Of a stretch of DNA of 64,000 bases, positions 9,545-18,537 are shown piece by piece. How positions within the stretch are numbered: the first letter of the stretch is position 1; every line of letters starts with the position of its first letter. The stretch covers positions 1 through 64,000 of the forward strand of contig NZ_JAIMBY010000008.1 of assembly GCF_026191915.1 (NCBI RefSeq), given 5' to 3'. The notes beneath the pieces are model-generated. The model was not told where the DNA came from. It saw only the letters and a program-made list of their open reading frames with translations, and did no database searches. Both the position numbers and the translations under genes were made by a program. The DNA comes from Acidiphilium sp. PA. GTDB taxonomy: Bacteria; Pseudomonadota; Alphaproteobacteria; Acetobacterales; Acetobacteraceae.

Positions 9545-9614
9545 GACGGGCGCCAGAGGCCTCTCCTCCAGCCTACAACCCGTCACGGCGAAGCCCTCCG
9601 CCCTCTCACTCTCA
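9545..9614 (-). promoter_or_regulatory. Structured 5' leader of ardC (leader copy 3)
   Basis: The sense order is box TGAGAGTGAGAGGGC (9600-9614), then outer stem GACGGG/CCCGTC (9579-9584 with 9545-9550), then an inner stem GAGG/CCTC with loop AGAGG (9560-9564). It ends 13 nt before the ATG. The box differs from that of the parB-like leader at one position out of 15, and the loop is identical although the stems differ in sequence. That pattern is what a conserved RNA structure would show. Confidence 0.65.
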
Positions 9615-9794
9615 AAGGGACGTTGCGTGGAACTCCCCGCAGAAAGGGGTGTGTCGGCGACAGCGGCGCCGACCAGGGGGAAGGCATTCCCTCCCGGCCC
9701 TTCAAATAGCGGTCCATAAAATCCCAATCAGCGGACCATTGACTCCCAATTCGCCGATACCCATAGTCCCGATTATCCGGGATTAGGAGAAGGC

Positions 9795-11015
9795 ATGTTC
9801 GAACGGTTTGTAGAGCGGCGGGCGGAAGAAGCCCTTTCGGACACGCCTGTCGTCCTGATCGTGGGACCGCGCAGGGCCGGAAAGACCACGCTCGTCCGAA
9901 AGATGGGGGAGACCGGCCGAACTTATATCACGCTCGACGATCAAACCGTGCTCGAGGCCGCCCAGTCCGATCCTGCCGGTTTTATCCGGGGCCTGGACCG
10001 AGCCATCATCGACGAAATCCAACGCGCGCCGGACCTGCTGCTGGCAATTAAAAAGACGGTCGACGAGGACTATCGCCCAGGCCGATTTCTGCTGACCGGC
10101 TCGGCAAATGTGCTGACCCTTCCGCGGATCGCAGACAGCCTTGCTGGCCGGATGGAGACCATCCAGATGCTGCCGCTTGCCAAGGCCGAAATCGAAGGTC
10201 GTCGCCCCTCCTTTTTGGAGCGCCTCTTCGACGGAAAACTCCAGAGTCAGCGCGGCGCGATTATTGGCGATGATCTCGTCCAGCTCGCCCTGCTCGGCGG
10301 TTTCCCCGAAGCGATCAGTCGCGACAGCGAGCGCCGGCGGCAGGACTGGTTGCGATCTTACCTCACCTCGATCCTGACCCGCGATCTGCGGGACATCGCA
10401 GATGTGGAGAAGCTGACCGAGCTTCCGAAATTCGTGCGGCTGCTGGCCGAGCACTCCGGCCAGTTGGTCAATTATTCGCAGTTCGGCGCCGGTATCAACG
10501 TGACCCACAAGACGGGACAGCGTTACGTCGCGCTCCTCGAACAGGTGTTCCTGATTGCGACCGTGCAGCCCTGGTTCACCAATTCGCTGAAGCGGATCGT
10601 CAAGACGCCCAAGCTCCATTTCCTCGATTCCGGACTGCTTGCCAGCGTGCGGGGGCTGACGTTCGACCGGGTGAAGGCTGATCGAGGGACTTTCGGCGCG
10701 CTGCTGGAGAGCTTCGTGTTTTCGGAAGTGCTGAAGCTCATGACGGCCTCGGAACTGCGGCTGACGCCTCATCATTTTCGGGATCGGGACATGCGTGAGG
10801 TGGATATCGTACTGGAGCGCGATGACGGAATGATCGTGGGGATCGAGGTGAAGGCGAGCGCCACGGTCAAGGCAGGGGATTTCGGGGGTCTGCGGGCATT
10901 GGCCGAAGCTTGCGGGGACCGCTTTGCCTTCGGCGTCGTCCTGTACGACAGCACTGATTTCGTGCCGTTCGGCGACCGGCTGGCGGCGGCGCCACTATCG
11001 TGTTTGTGGGGTTGA
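9795..11015 (+). CDS. AAA-type ATPase with DUF4143 domain
   Basis: The product has 406 residues. An AAA domain carries Walker A GPRRAGKT (24-31), Walker B IIDEIQRAP (71-79, D73/E74) and a sensor-like LLTGSAN (99-105). The C-terminal DUF4143 region includes a PD-(D/E)XK-like segment, REVDIVLERDDGMIVGIEVK, where the D, E and K fit the nuclease-fold pattern. The family is widespread, poorly understood and often mobile. The ATG at 9795 follows GGAGAAGG. The stop is 4 nt before drmD, so it is the first gene of the drmD-drmMI operon here. It is not a known DISARM core component; whether it takes part in defense is open. Confidence 0.85.
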   Translation: MFERFVERRAEEALSDTPVVLIVGPRRAGKTTLVRKMGETGRTYITLDDQTVLEAAQSDPAGFIRGLDRAIIDEIQRAPDLLLAIKKTVDEDYRPGRFLLTGSANVLTLPRIADSLAGRMETIQMLPLAKAEIEGRRPSFLERLFDGKLQSQRGAIIGDDLVQLALLGGFPEAISRDSERRRQDWLRSYLTSILTRDLRDIADVEKLTELPKFVRLLAEHSGQLVNYSQFGAGINVTHKTGQRYVALLEQVFLIATVQPWFTNSLKRIVKTPKLHFLDSGLLASVRGLTFDRVKADRGTFGALLESFVFSEVLKLMTASELRLTPHHFRDRDMREVDIVLERDDGMIVGIEVKASATVKAGDFGGLRALAEACGDRFAFGVVLYDSTDFVPFGDRLAAAPLSCLWG

Positions 11016-11019
11016 AGTA

Positions 11020-14000
11020 ATGCAACGGGCAATTGGGACGACAATCGAACCGGGAAGTTTCGTCGAGCTGCGGGGCCGGCCGTGGCTGGTTGAGGAAATC
11101 CAAGGGGAGGCAAACGACCTTCAGACCCTCAACCTCTCGTGCATTTCCGACGATGCTCAGGGTGAGCGGCTGGAAATCCTCTGGGATGCCGAAATCGGCG
11201 CCGTCGTGCTCGATGAGGATGGGTGGCGGAATGTCGGCGCCGGCCTTCCTGATCGAGCTGAAGTGTTGGCCGCCCACCTTCGCGCGATAAGATGGCGATC
11301 TGCGACAGCCGCCGACCGCGACCTGCTGCAAGCGCCCTTTCGGGCAGGCATTCGGCTCGATGCCTATCAGCTTCTCCCGCTTCGTAAGGCGTTGCGGCTT
11401 CCGCGCGTGAATCTGTTGATCGCGGATGACGTGGGCTTGGGCAAGACCGTCGAGGCAGGCTTAGTCGCGCGAGAGCTACTGCTGCGGCGGCGGATCGATT
11501 TCATCGTCATTGCGGCCCCGCCCGCTATGACGATCCAGTGGAAGGACGAACTGGAAGCGAAGTTCGGGCTTTCGTTCGAAATCATCGACAGGGAGCGGAT
11601 AGGCGAGATGCGCCGGCTTCGGGGCTTCTCCGTGAATCCCTGGGCGACCGGCTCGCGATTCATCGTCTCGCACCGTCTCCTCACGGATGAGGTTTATGCC
11701 GCTGGACTTCGTGACGTACTCGGCGAGTTTCGTGCCCGTGCGCTATTCGTTTTGGACGAGGCGCACCACGCCGCGCCCGCGGCGGGCATTCGCTACGCAA
11801 TCTCAAGCCAGCTCACGAAGGCGGTTCGTGAACTCGGCGAGCGGTTCGAGCACCGCCTTTTCCTGACGGCCACGCCACACAATGGGCACTCGAACAGCTT
11901 CTCGGCTTTGCTCGAGATGCTCGATCCCCAGCGCTTCACGCGCGGTGTCGAGGTTCGCCCAAAGGATCTTGAGCCCGTCATGGTCCGGCGGCTTAAGGCC
12001 GATCTTCGGCGCCTTGGCGAAGCGTTCCCAGAGCGGATCATCGAGGCGGTTCGCATCGCCGGCCTGCCGGAGGATACGCCTGAACTCGCACTCGCCCGGC
12101 AGCTTGCCGCGTACGGCGAGATGCGGATGCGGCGCATCGCAAATCTTCCGACCCAAAAGGCGTCGATGGCGAAGCTGGCCTTTGTAGGTCTCCAGCAGCG
12201 GTTGTTGTCATCGGTCGCCGCTTTCGCACGGACGCTGAAGGTCCACAGGGCGACGTTGCAGAGAATGCTCAACGGCGAAGAGGCCGGCTTGGTCGCCGCG
12301 GCTGCCCTCGCGTTTGTGGGCGGCCCCGGAAGTGAAGATAGCGCCGAACTTGGGCTTGAGGACGAGCGGGCTGAGAAGACCATCGATGCCGATGACGACG
12401 CGACGGCGGAGGCCGCCTCAGCCGTCGGCGTTGCTGACGCCCCCAAAGGCGACATGCGCGCAGAGCTTGCTGCGGTCGACGACATGTTGGCCATCGCAGA
12501 GCGCTACGCGTCGCGGCCCGACGCCCGGGTGCGCTGGTTGACCGATTGGATCAAAGCCAACCTTCTCAGCGGCCAAAACTGGAATCGCCGGCGTCTCATC
12601 ATTTTCACAGAATACGAGGACACCCGGCGGTGGCTCGAACGACGCCTGCGAGAGGCGGTGTCGGACACGGATCGCGCTGACGACCGAATTGGCGTCTTCA
12701 CTGGCGCAACTGGATCGGATCGAAGGGAAGATGTGAAACGAGCGTTCAACGCGGATCCCGACGTTGAGCCCTTGCGCATCCTCATCTGCACTGACGCGGC
12801 CCGCGAAGGCATCAACCTCCAAAGCTATTGCTCCGATCTGATTCATTTCGATCTGCCGTGGAACCCGTCCCGGCTGGAGCAGCGCAACGGGCGTATCGAT
12901 CGTAAGCTCCAACCGGCGAAACAGGTCATTTGCCGATATTTCCGTTACGAGCAGCGCGAAGCCGACATCGTTTTGGAGGCGTTGGTCCGGAAGACGGAGA
13001 CCATCCGCGAGCAGCTCGGATCGGTCGGCCAAGTGATTGAAGAGCGCATCGCGAAGCGTCTGGCCGAAGGCGGCATTTTGCGCGGTCAGGGCGCGGCGAT
13101 CGCTCGTGCCATCGCTGAGGAAAGCGATGCCGAACGGCTCAATCGCGCGCGCGCCGAAATGGACGACGACGAGCGCGCGCGTCACGAACGGTTGCTGAAG
13201 GAGCAGGCCGATCTGCAGCGCGCACTCGAACGGTCGCGCGAGCGCGTCGGTGTCGACCCAGAAGATCTTCATCGTGTGGCTGCGGCGGCATTGTCACGCG
13301 CCGGGTATGTCCTGGATGACGCCCGTGGGCCGGCGGTCGGCAAGGTGGAAACCTACCGGCTCAATCCCAACGACCCGGCGTTCACAAAGGACGCGGGTTG
13401 GGACGATGCCTTCGACGATCTGCGGGTTCGACCTCGGAAGCGGGGTGAGCGCCTCGGCGACTGGCGGCGCGATGCGCCCATCCGGTCAATTGCCTTCAGT
13501 CCGCCGATCATGGCCGACGGCCGTGACGCCTCGGACGTGGTGCAGGTGCATCTTGAGCACCGCCTGGTCAGACGGCTTCTGTCTCGCTTCCTCAGCCAAG
13601 GCTTCCAGTCGAAGCTTTCGCGCGTGTCGGTCATTTACGGGCCGGGCGCGCAGCCTCGTATCGTGCTGATGGGACGCCTGGCGGTTTTTGGCGCCGGCGC
13701 AGCCCGGCTGCATGAAGAAGTCATTCCGATTACCGCGATCTGGACGGAGTCAGAACGCGACCGCAAGGCGCTCCGACCGCTGGGCGAGAGTGGCGAGGAG
13801 AAGACCCTCAATCAGCTCGAAGACGCGCTGCGTGACGCCCGCGAAGCGTCAGGCGCCGCCGTCGCCCGCATCCAGGCTCTCGTCGCTAAGGATATCGCCG
13901 ACCTCGTCCCGGCCTTGGAGAAGATCGCCTCAGAGCGACTGACGACGGTTACGGCTCAACTACAGAAGCGAGGAGAGGAGGAGGCGCGCTCGCTGTCAGA

Positions 14001-14250
14001 CCTGCTCGAACAGCAGCGATCACGTATCGCCAAGGCGGCAAAAGAGTTCGATCCCAATCAGCTCACCCTCGATCTCGTACCCGAGGAGCGGCGCGAGCGA
14101 GAAGCGGACCGGCGGCACTGGGAAGGTCGCCTGACGCGCCTTGAACGTGAATTGCGCGATGAACCGAAACGGCTTCGCGACTCCTATGAGGTGCGAGCGC
14201 ATCGCCTGGAGCCCGTCGGCCTTGTCTATCTCTGGCCGGTATCGGGGTGA
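11020..14250 (+). CDS. drmD: DISARM SNF2-like helicase DrmD
   Basis: The product has 1076 residues. The SF2/SNF2 ATPase core shows GLGKT at 139-143 and DEAH at 246-249. After a variable acidic insert near 430-490, the helicase C lobe shows LIFTEYEDTRRW and the motif VI QRNGRIDR (621-628). The C-terminal third is charged and partly coiled-coil-like. Size and the adjacent adenine methylase match DrmD of class 1 DISARM, a restriction-like anti-phage system. The ATG at 11020 is used because longer starts run into the upstream ATPase gene. The stop overlaps the GTG start of drmMI. HepA-like helicases are the alternative, but the neighbourhood makes DrmD the best call. Confidence 0.9.
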   Translation: MQRAIGTTIEPGSFVELRGRPWLVEEIQGEANDLQTLNLSCISDDAQGERLEILWDAEIGAVVLDEDGWRNVGAGLPDRAEVLAAHLRAIRWRSATAADRDLLQAPFRAGIRLDAYQLLPLRKALRLPRVNLLIADDVGLGKTVEAGLVARELLLRRRIDFIVIAAPPAMTIQWKDELEAKFGLSFEIIDRERIGEMRRLRGFSVNPWATGSRFIVSHRLLTDEVYAAGLRDVLGEFRARALFVLDEAHHAAPAAGIRYAISSQLTKAVRELGERFEHRLFLTATPHNGHSNSFSALLEMLDPQRFTRGVEVRPKDLEPVMVRRLKADLRRLGEAFPERIIEAVRIAGLPEDTPELALARQLAAYGEMRMRRIANLPTQKASMAKLAFVGLQQRLLSSVAAFARTLKVHRATLQRMLNGEEAGLVAAAALAFVGGPGSEDSAELGLEDERAEKTIDADDDATAEAASAVGVADAPKGDMRAELAAVDDMLAIAERYASRPDARVRWLTDWIKANLLSGQNWNRRRLIIFTEYEDTRRWLERRLREAVSDTDRADDRIGVFTGATGSDRREDVKRAFNADPDVEPLRILICTDAAREGINLQSYCSDLIHFDLPWNPSRLEQRNGRIDRKLQPAKQVICRYFRYEQREADIVLEALVRKTETIREQLGSVGQVIEERIAKRLAEGGILRGQGAAIARAIAEESDAERLNRARAEMDDDERARHERLLKEQADLQRALERSRERVGVDPEDLHRVAAAALSRAGYVLDDARGPAVGKVETYRLNPNDPAFTKDAGWDDAFDDLRVRPRKRGERLGDWRRDAPIRSIAFSPPIMADGRDASDVVQVHLEHRLVRRLLSRFLSQGFQSKLSRVSVIYGPGAQPRIVLMGRLAVFGAGAARLHEEVIPITAIWTESERDRKALRPLGESGEEKTLNQLEDALRDAREASGAAVARIQALVAKDIADLVPALEKIASERLTTVTAQLQKRGEEEARSLSDLLEQQRSRIAKAAKEFDPNQLTLDLVPEERREREADRRHWEGRLTRLERELRDEPKRLRDSYEVRAHRLEPVGLVYLWPVSG

Positions 14251-17200
14251 GCACAATGGCTGCGGAAATCTATCGCGATCCCGATCTCGAATGGCTCGAC
14301 CATGTGCCCCCGGTGGGCCTCGTGGTCGCGCCGACGCTCCTCAAGGAATTGGGGTTATTGCCGCTCAGGCAAACCCCAATCGACACCGGCCAGGTTGCCG
14401 AGATCATCGGCTCGGAACTTTCCAAGCCCGCTCTCACTGATCCCTGGGCCTTCGTCGAACAGGTTTTGGGCTGGGAAGCGCGCCACGTCGCTGGCGCGCC
14501 CGGCGGTCCGGCCGTTCCGGACGAACTGCTCGTAGCGCTCCCGGAGCATGGCACCACACTGCGACCGACATGGGGTGTCGCAGAGCTCGGTGACGGCGAT
14601 CGCCGCTGGCAGCTTCTCGTGCGGATCGAGGCGCCAGGCGTCGATCCTGACGCCCGGAACGCTCTCGATGGGTGGGAGGCGACTCCGCATCAGCGCTTTG
14701 AGCGGCTGTTGCGTGACACGGGCGTCTTCGCCGGTCTGCTGATTTCCGAGCGGGACGAACGGAAGGATGGCGAGGTTCGGTACTATCCCGAGTTTCGCCT
14801 GATCTATGCGCCGCGCGGCGAAACGTCGGGCCATCAGAGTTTCCCAATCAGGCCGATGGCGACGGTGGCCGGTCGGCCGATGCTCGGCGGCCTGAAGCTC
14901 TTGCTCGATCGGTTTCGGCTGTTCTCCGATGCTGATGATCGGCGGCTGCCCGCGCTGCTGAAGCACAGCCGCGACGCCCAGGCTCTGGTGTCAACCGCCC
15001 TCGCAGAGCAGGTGCTCGGCGCGCTCCACGAGCTGCTGCGCGGACTGGACAGCGCCGAACCCGTGCTCGTCCGCGAACTCGCGGCCAGTCGTCCCGATCA
15101 TCTCTATGAGGGGTTGCTGACCGTACTGATGCGCCTGGTCTTCGTGCTCTACGCCGAGGACCGGGACTTGCTTCCGTCGCGATCGGACGCAAGGGCGCGT
15201 GAGATTTACGAGACGAGTTATTCGGTTCGCGGGCTCTACGCGAAGCTCACGGAAGACGCGACGCTCAATCCCGACACCATGGATGAGCGGCGTGGCGGAT
15301 GGGGCGGATTGCTGGCGCTGTTTCGTCTGATCCACAAAGGCCACAAAACCGGCTTCGTGCAGGCGCGTGGTGGCAAGCTGTTTGATCCGGACGAATTCCC
15401 TTTCATTGAGGGCCGCGCTTCGAAGGACGAATCGGCGCGTATTCTAACCGTGTCCGACGGGTGCCTCCTTCGCATTCTCGAAGGGCTGATGACCCTGAAG
15501 CTGCGCGGTGCGGAGCGCGAGCGGTTGTCCTACAGGACCCTCGACGTCGAACAGATCGGTTCGGTCTACGAGACGGTCATGGGCTTTACGGTCGAGGCCG
15601 CCAAGAGCCGCGTGCTCGCCATCAAGGCGGGCAAGAACAACAAGACGCCGGTGTTCGTCGCGCTCGACGACCTTCTCGCCAAGAAGGGTAAGGATCGGAT
15701 CAAGGAGCTGAAGGAAGATGTAGGCCGCGCGCTGACTGCGGCGCAGAGCAAGCCGGTCGAGGATGCCAAGAGCGTCGAGGATCTTGTGGCGGCGCTCGAC
15801 GGGATGGTGGACGAGCGCGGCTCACCCAAGAAAAGGGTGGCTGCATCCGGGACCCCGATCTTGCAGCCGACCGGCGAACGGCGACGGACCGGTAGCCACT
15901 ACACGCCGCGGTCGCTCACCGCGCCGATCGTCAAATATGCGCTGGAGCCAGCCTTCGACCGGCTGGGGCCTGACGCGCGCCCGGATGAGGTGCTGAATCT
16001 GAAGGTGTGCGACCCGGCGATGGGTTCGGGCGCGTTTCTAGTCGAAGCTTGCCGCGCTTTGGGCGAGCGTCTGGTCGCCGCCTGGGCGCGTTGGCCGGAG
16101 ACGCGCCCCACCATTCCGGCGGACGAGGACGAAGAGCTTCATGCCCGCCGACTCGTTGCGCAGCGCTGCCTCTATGGCGTGGACAAGAACCCACGCGCGG
16201 TCGATCTAGCGCGGTTGTCCCTTTGGCTGGCGACACTGGCGCGGGACCATGAGTTCACGTTCCTCGATCACGCGTTAAAATACGGCGACAGCCTGGTTGG
16301 TCTATCGCGACGCCAGATTGGTGCGCTCACCTGGGAGAGCGTGGCTGCGGGTACCCAGTCGACCATGCTTGAACTGCTGGTAAAACAGCGCTTTGAGGAA
16401 GCTGTGAGGGGGCGGGATGAGATCCGCTCAGCGCCCGACGATGTCGTCCGCGCGATACAGGAGCAGCGTCACAAATTTCTGGAGCAAAAAACTGACGAAG
16501 TACGCTTAGCTGGTGATGCCGTCATCGCGGCGTTCTTCGCAGGCGACAAGCCGAAGGCGCGCAGAGAGAGTCTTGCACGTGTTGAGCATGATGTAGGCAA
16601 ATTTCCGCCTGACTGGGACATTGCCCGGCAGCTTCGCGCCGCGCTTTTGCGCGAACCACATGCGATCAGGCCATTCCACTGGGAGCTCGAATTCCCTGAG
16701 GTCTTCGCGCGTCAGGACGGTGGCTTTGACGCCATTGTTGGGAATCCACCATTCGCTGGAAAGAACACCATTATAGGCGGGAATTCCAAGAATTATTTGC
16801 CTTGGCTGCAAACGCTGCATGAGGGAGCACATGGAAATGCCGATCTTGTCGCACACTTCTTTCGTCGTGCATTCGGCTTACTGCGACAAGACGGTGTATT
16901 CGGGCTGATTGCGACCAACACTATTGGTCAGGGGGATACGAGGGCATCCGGCTTAGCTTGGATTTTAGCAAATGGCGGCGCCATTCTGCGAGCACAGCGA
17001 CGTCTAAAGTGGCCGGGTGAGGCCGCTGTGGTGGTATCGGTCGTGCATCTCGCTAAGGGGACCGCTCCCCAGCCCTCTCTCGACGGTAAGTCTGTTAGGC
17101 GAATTTCTGCTTACCTCGTTGAGGGAAACTTGGACGTTTCACCTGCGCCTCTGGCTGCGAATGCAAAGAAAGCGTTCAAAGGCTCTGAGTTGCAGGGCAT

Positions 17201-18206
17201 GGGATTCTCGATTGATGATGAACTTGCTTCAAGCTCATCAGCGTTGTCGATCGCTGAGATGGAGTCTCTTCTGCAGAGGAAGCCCAATCTTTCGTCGCGT
17301 ATCAAACCGTTCCTGGGAGGGTTCGAGTTAAACAACGACCCAAGGCAGGAACACTCAAGATATGCCATAAACATAAGCGACATGAGCATCGACGCTGCGA
17401 GACTGCAGTTTCCAGAGCTGGTCGAAATAATTGAACGCTATGTCAAGCCAGAGCGTGACATGCTTAAAGGAAACAATGATGCTATTAGGCGCCGTGAAAA
17501 TTGGTGGCGATGGAGTAGGTCGACCCCCGAACTATATGAAACTATATGCAACATAGAGAGGGTTGTCGCAACTATATTTACATCACCTCACTCTTGCTTT
17601 TCAATAATAAATACAAAGCAATATTTTGCGAATTCCGTTATCGTATTCGCAATGCCAGTGTTTGAAAGCTTTGCAGTTTTACAGTCGCGGTGCCATGAAG
17701 TCTGGGTTCGCACTTTCTCATCTACAATGAAAGATGATCTTCGATATGCGCCATCTGATTGTTTCCGCAGCTTTCCGTTTCCAGCTGACTTTGAGAACAG
17801 CGTGGCACTCAAGCACGCTGGGCAAGCGTATCACACCTTCCGCGCGCAAATGATGATTAACCGCAACGAGGGGCTGACCAAAACCTACAACCGCTTGCAT
17901 GCGCGCGGCGAAAATGCCGCTGATATAGCGCGCCTGCGTGAACTCCATCACGAGATGGGTGTCGCGGTGCTGAGCGCCTATGGCTGGGACGATCTTGCCG
18001 GTCGCGCCGCCGCCGAGTTCGTTGAGCAAGATGCTGACGACGGCAAAATACCCAAGACGCGCCTAGACTGGCCGGCCGAGTTCAAGGACGAGGTTCTTGC
18101 CCGCTTACTTGCCCTCAACGTAGAGCGTGCCGCCGCCGAACGCGCGGCCGGCGTTAGGGCTGCGCCAGACGATGAAGAAATTGATGATGACGAGGATGCC
18201 GACTGA
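14247..18206 (+). CDS. drmMI: Class 1 DISARM adenine DNA methylase DrmMI
   Basis: The product is a 1319-residue Eco57I/PglX-like N6-adenine methyltransferase. Motif I is DPAMGSGAF at 589-597 and the catalytic motif is NPPF at 833-836. A specificity region of about 1000-1200 follows, then a highly acidic tail. It is expected to mark host DNA so that DISARM spares it. Start GTG 14247 overlaps the drmD stop; ATG 14256, three codons in, is an alternative. Base composition falls sharply within the region after NPPF (about 16,750-17,800): 17581-17640, for example, has 19 G+C in 60. This suggests that the target-recognition part was acquired separately. PglX of BREX is similar, but no pglZ or brxC is present. 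Confidence 0.9.
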   Translation: MSTMAAEIYRDPDLEWLDHVPPVGLVVAPTLLKELGLLPLRQTPIDTGQVAEIIGSELSKPALTDPWAFVEQVLGWEARHVAGAPGGPAVPDELLVALPEHGTTLRPTWGVAELGDGDRRWQLLVRIEAPGVDPDARNALDGWEATPHQRFERLLRDTGVFAGLLISERDERKDGEVRYYPEFRLIYAPRGETSGHQSFPIRPMATVAGRPMLGGLKLLLDRFRLFSDADDRRLPALLKHSRDAQALVSTALAEQVLGALHELLRGLDSAEPVLVRELAASRPDHLYEGLLTVLMRLVFVLYAEDRDLLPSRSDARAREIYETSYSVRGLYAKLTEDATLNPDTMDERRGGWGGLLALFRLIHKGHKTGFVQARGGKLFDPDEFPFIEGRASKDESARILTVSDGCLLRILEGLMTLKLRGAERERLSYRTLDVEQIGSVYETVMGFTVEAAKSRVLAIKAGKNNKTPVFVALDDLLAKKGKDRIKELKEDVGRALTAAQSKPVEDAKSVEDLVAALDGMVDERGSPKKRVAASGTPILQPTGERRRTGSHYTPRSLTAPIVKYALEPAFDRLGPDARPDEVLNLKVCDPAMGSGAFLVEACRALGERLVAAWARWPETRPTIPADEDEELHARRLVAQRCLYGVDKNPRAVDLARLSLWLATLARDHEFTFLDHALKYGDSLVGLSRRQIGALTWESVAAGTQSTMLELLVKQRFEEAVRGRDEIRSAPDDVVRAIQEQRHKFLEQKTDEVRLAGDAVIAAFFAGDKPKARRESLARVEHDVGKFPPDWDIARQLRAALLREPHAIRPFHWELEFPEVFARQDGGFDAIVGNPPFAGKNTIIGGNSKNYLPWLQTLHEGAHGNADLVAHFFRRAFGLLRQDGVFGLIATNTIGQGDTRASGLAWILANGGAILRAQRRLKWPGEAAVVVSVVHLAKGTAPQPSLDGKSVRRISAYLVEGNLDVSPAPLAANAKKAFKGSELQGMGFSIDDELASSSSALSIAEMESLLQRKPNLSSRIKPFLGGFELNNDPRQEHSRYAINISDMSIDAARLQFPELVEIIERYVKPERDMLKGNNDAIRRRENWWRWSRSTPELYETICNIERVVATIFTSPHSCFSIINTKQYFANSVIVFAMPVFESFAVLQSRCHEVWVRTFSSTMKDDLRYAPSDCFRSFPFPADFENSVALKHAGQAYHTFRAQMMINRNEGLTKTYNRLHARGENAADIARLRELHHEMGVAVLSAYGWDDLAGRAAAEFVEQDADDGKIPKTRLDWPAEFKDEVLARLLALNVERAAAERAAGVRAAPDDEEIDDDEDAD

Positions 18207-18231
18207 TCGAAGCTAAGAGCGTTCTGGCCGA

Positions 18232-18435
18232 TTACGGCCGACGCCACTTGTCTGGGGTGCCGCCCTTGGTCTGGCGAACCCGTTCGACGAAAACGTCCGC
18301 GCCGCGTTGCTGTGCCCAGTCAATCGCCTTCGCCTGGGTCGGCAGAACAGCGCTGGCCCGCTCCGAGCCTGGCTTGCGAACCGCGTAATCGCCTTCGCCG
18401 GGACGACGCTCGATGAATGCCCGTTTATCCGTCAT
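18232..18435 (-). CDS. DUF2188 domain protein
   Basis: The product is a 67-residue basic protein. Its blocks are VRKPGSERASAVLPTQAKAIDWAQQ and a C-terminal RQTKGGTPDKWR, the usual DUF2188 layout: a small alpha/beta domain seen in phages and mobile elements, with unknown role. It lies between the two DISARM operons, convergent with drmMI (25-bp gap) and divergent from the Xre/ImmA gene. It may therefore share the operator region at 18481-18517. Confidence 0.75.
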   Translation of the reverse strand: MTDKRAFIERRPGEGDYAVRKPGSERASAVLPTQAKAIDWAQQRGADVFVERVRQTKGGTPDKWRRP

Positions 18436-18480
18436 GGGATCCTCTATGGGTCAAAGGGCGACCGACTCGACCTCGCGAAC

Positions 18481-18517
18481 GCAAGATAATCTTGCAATCG
18501 GCCATTTGCAAGATTAT
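18481..18517. promoter_or_regulatory. Palindromic operator upstream of the Xre/ImmA-PIN-drmA-drmB operon
   Basis: GCAAGATAATCTTGC (18481-18495) is a perfect 15-bp palindrome around its centre base. GCAAGATTAT recurs at 18508-18517, 27 bp further on. The sites lie in the 102-bp gap between the divergent DUF2188 and Xre/ImmA genes, within 60 bp of the regulator's start. Autoregulation by the Xre domain of the adjacent gene is the natural inference. Confidence 0.6.
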
Positions 18518-18537
18518 ACCCATCCGGGGAGGCGGTG

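Noticed and set aside
8620-9786. Long plus-strand open frame (388 codons) opposite ardC
   Set aside because: Shadow of ardC; it also runs through the ardC leader and has no recognisable domain.
9783-10775. Minus-strand frame (330 codons) opposite the DUF4143 ATPase
   Set aside because: The ATPase frame has clear Walker motifs and a good ribosome site; the opposite frame has neither.
14247-18206. BREX system through a PglX-like methylase
   Set aside because: No pglZ, brxC or brxL nearby; drmD, drmA and drmB identify the locus as DISARM.
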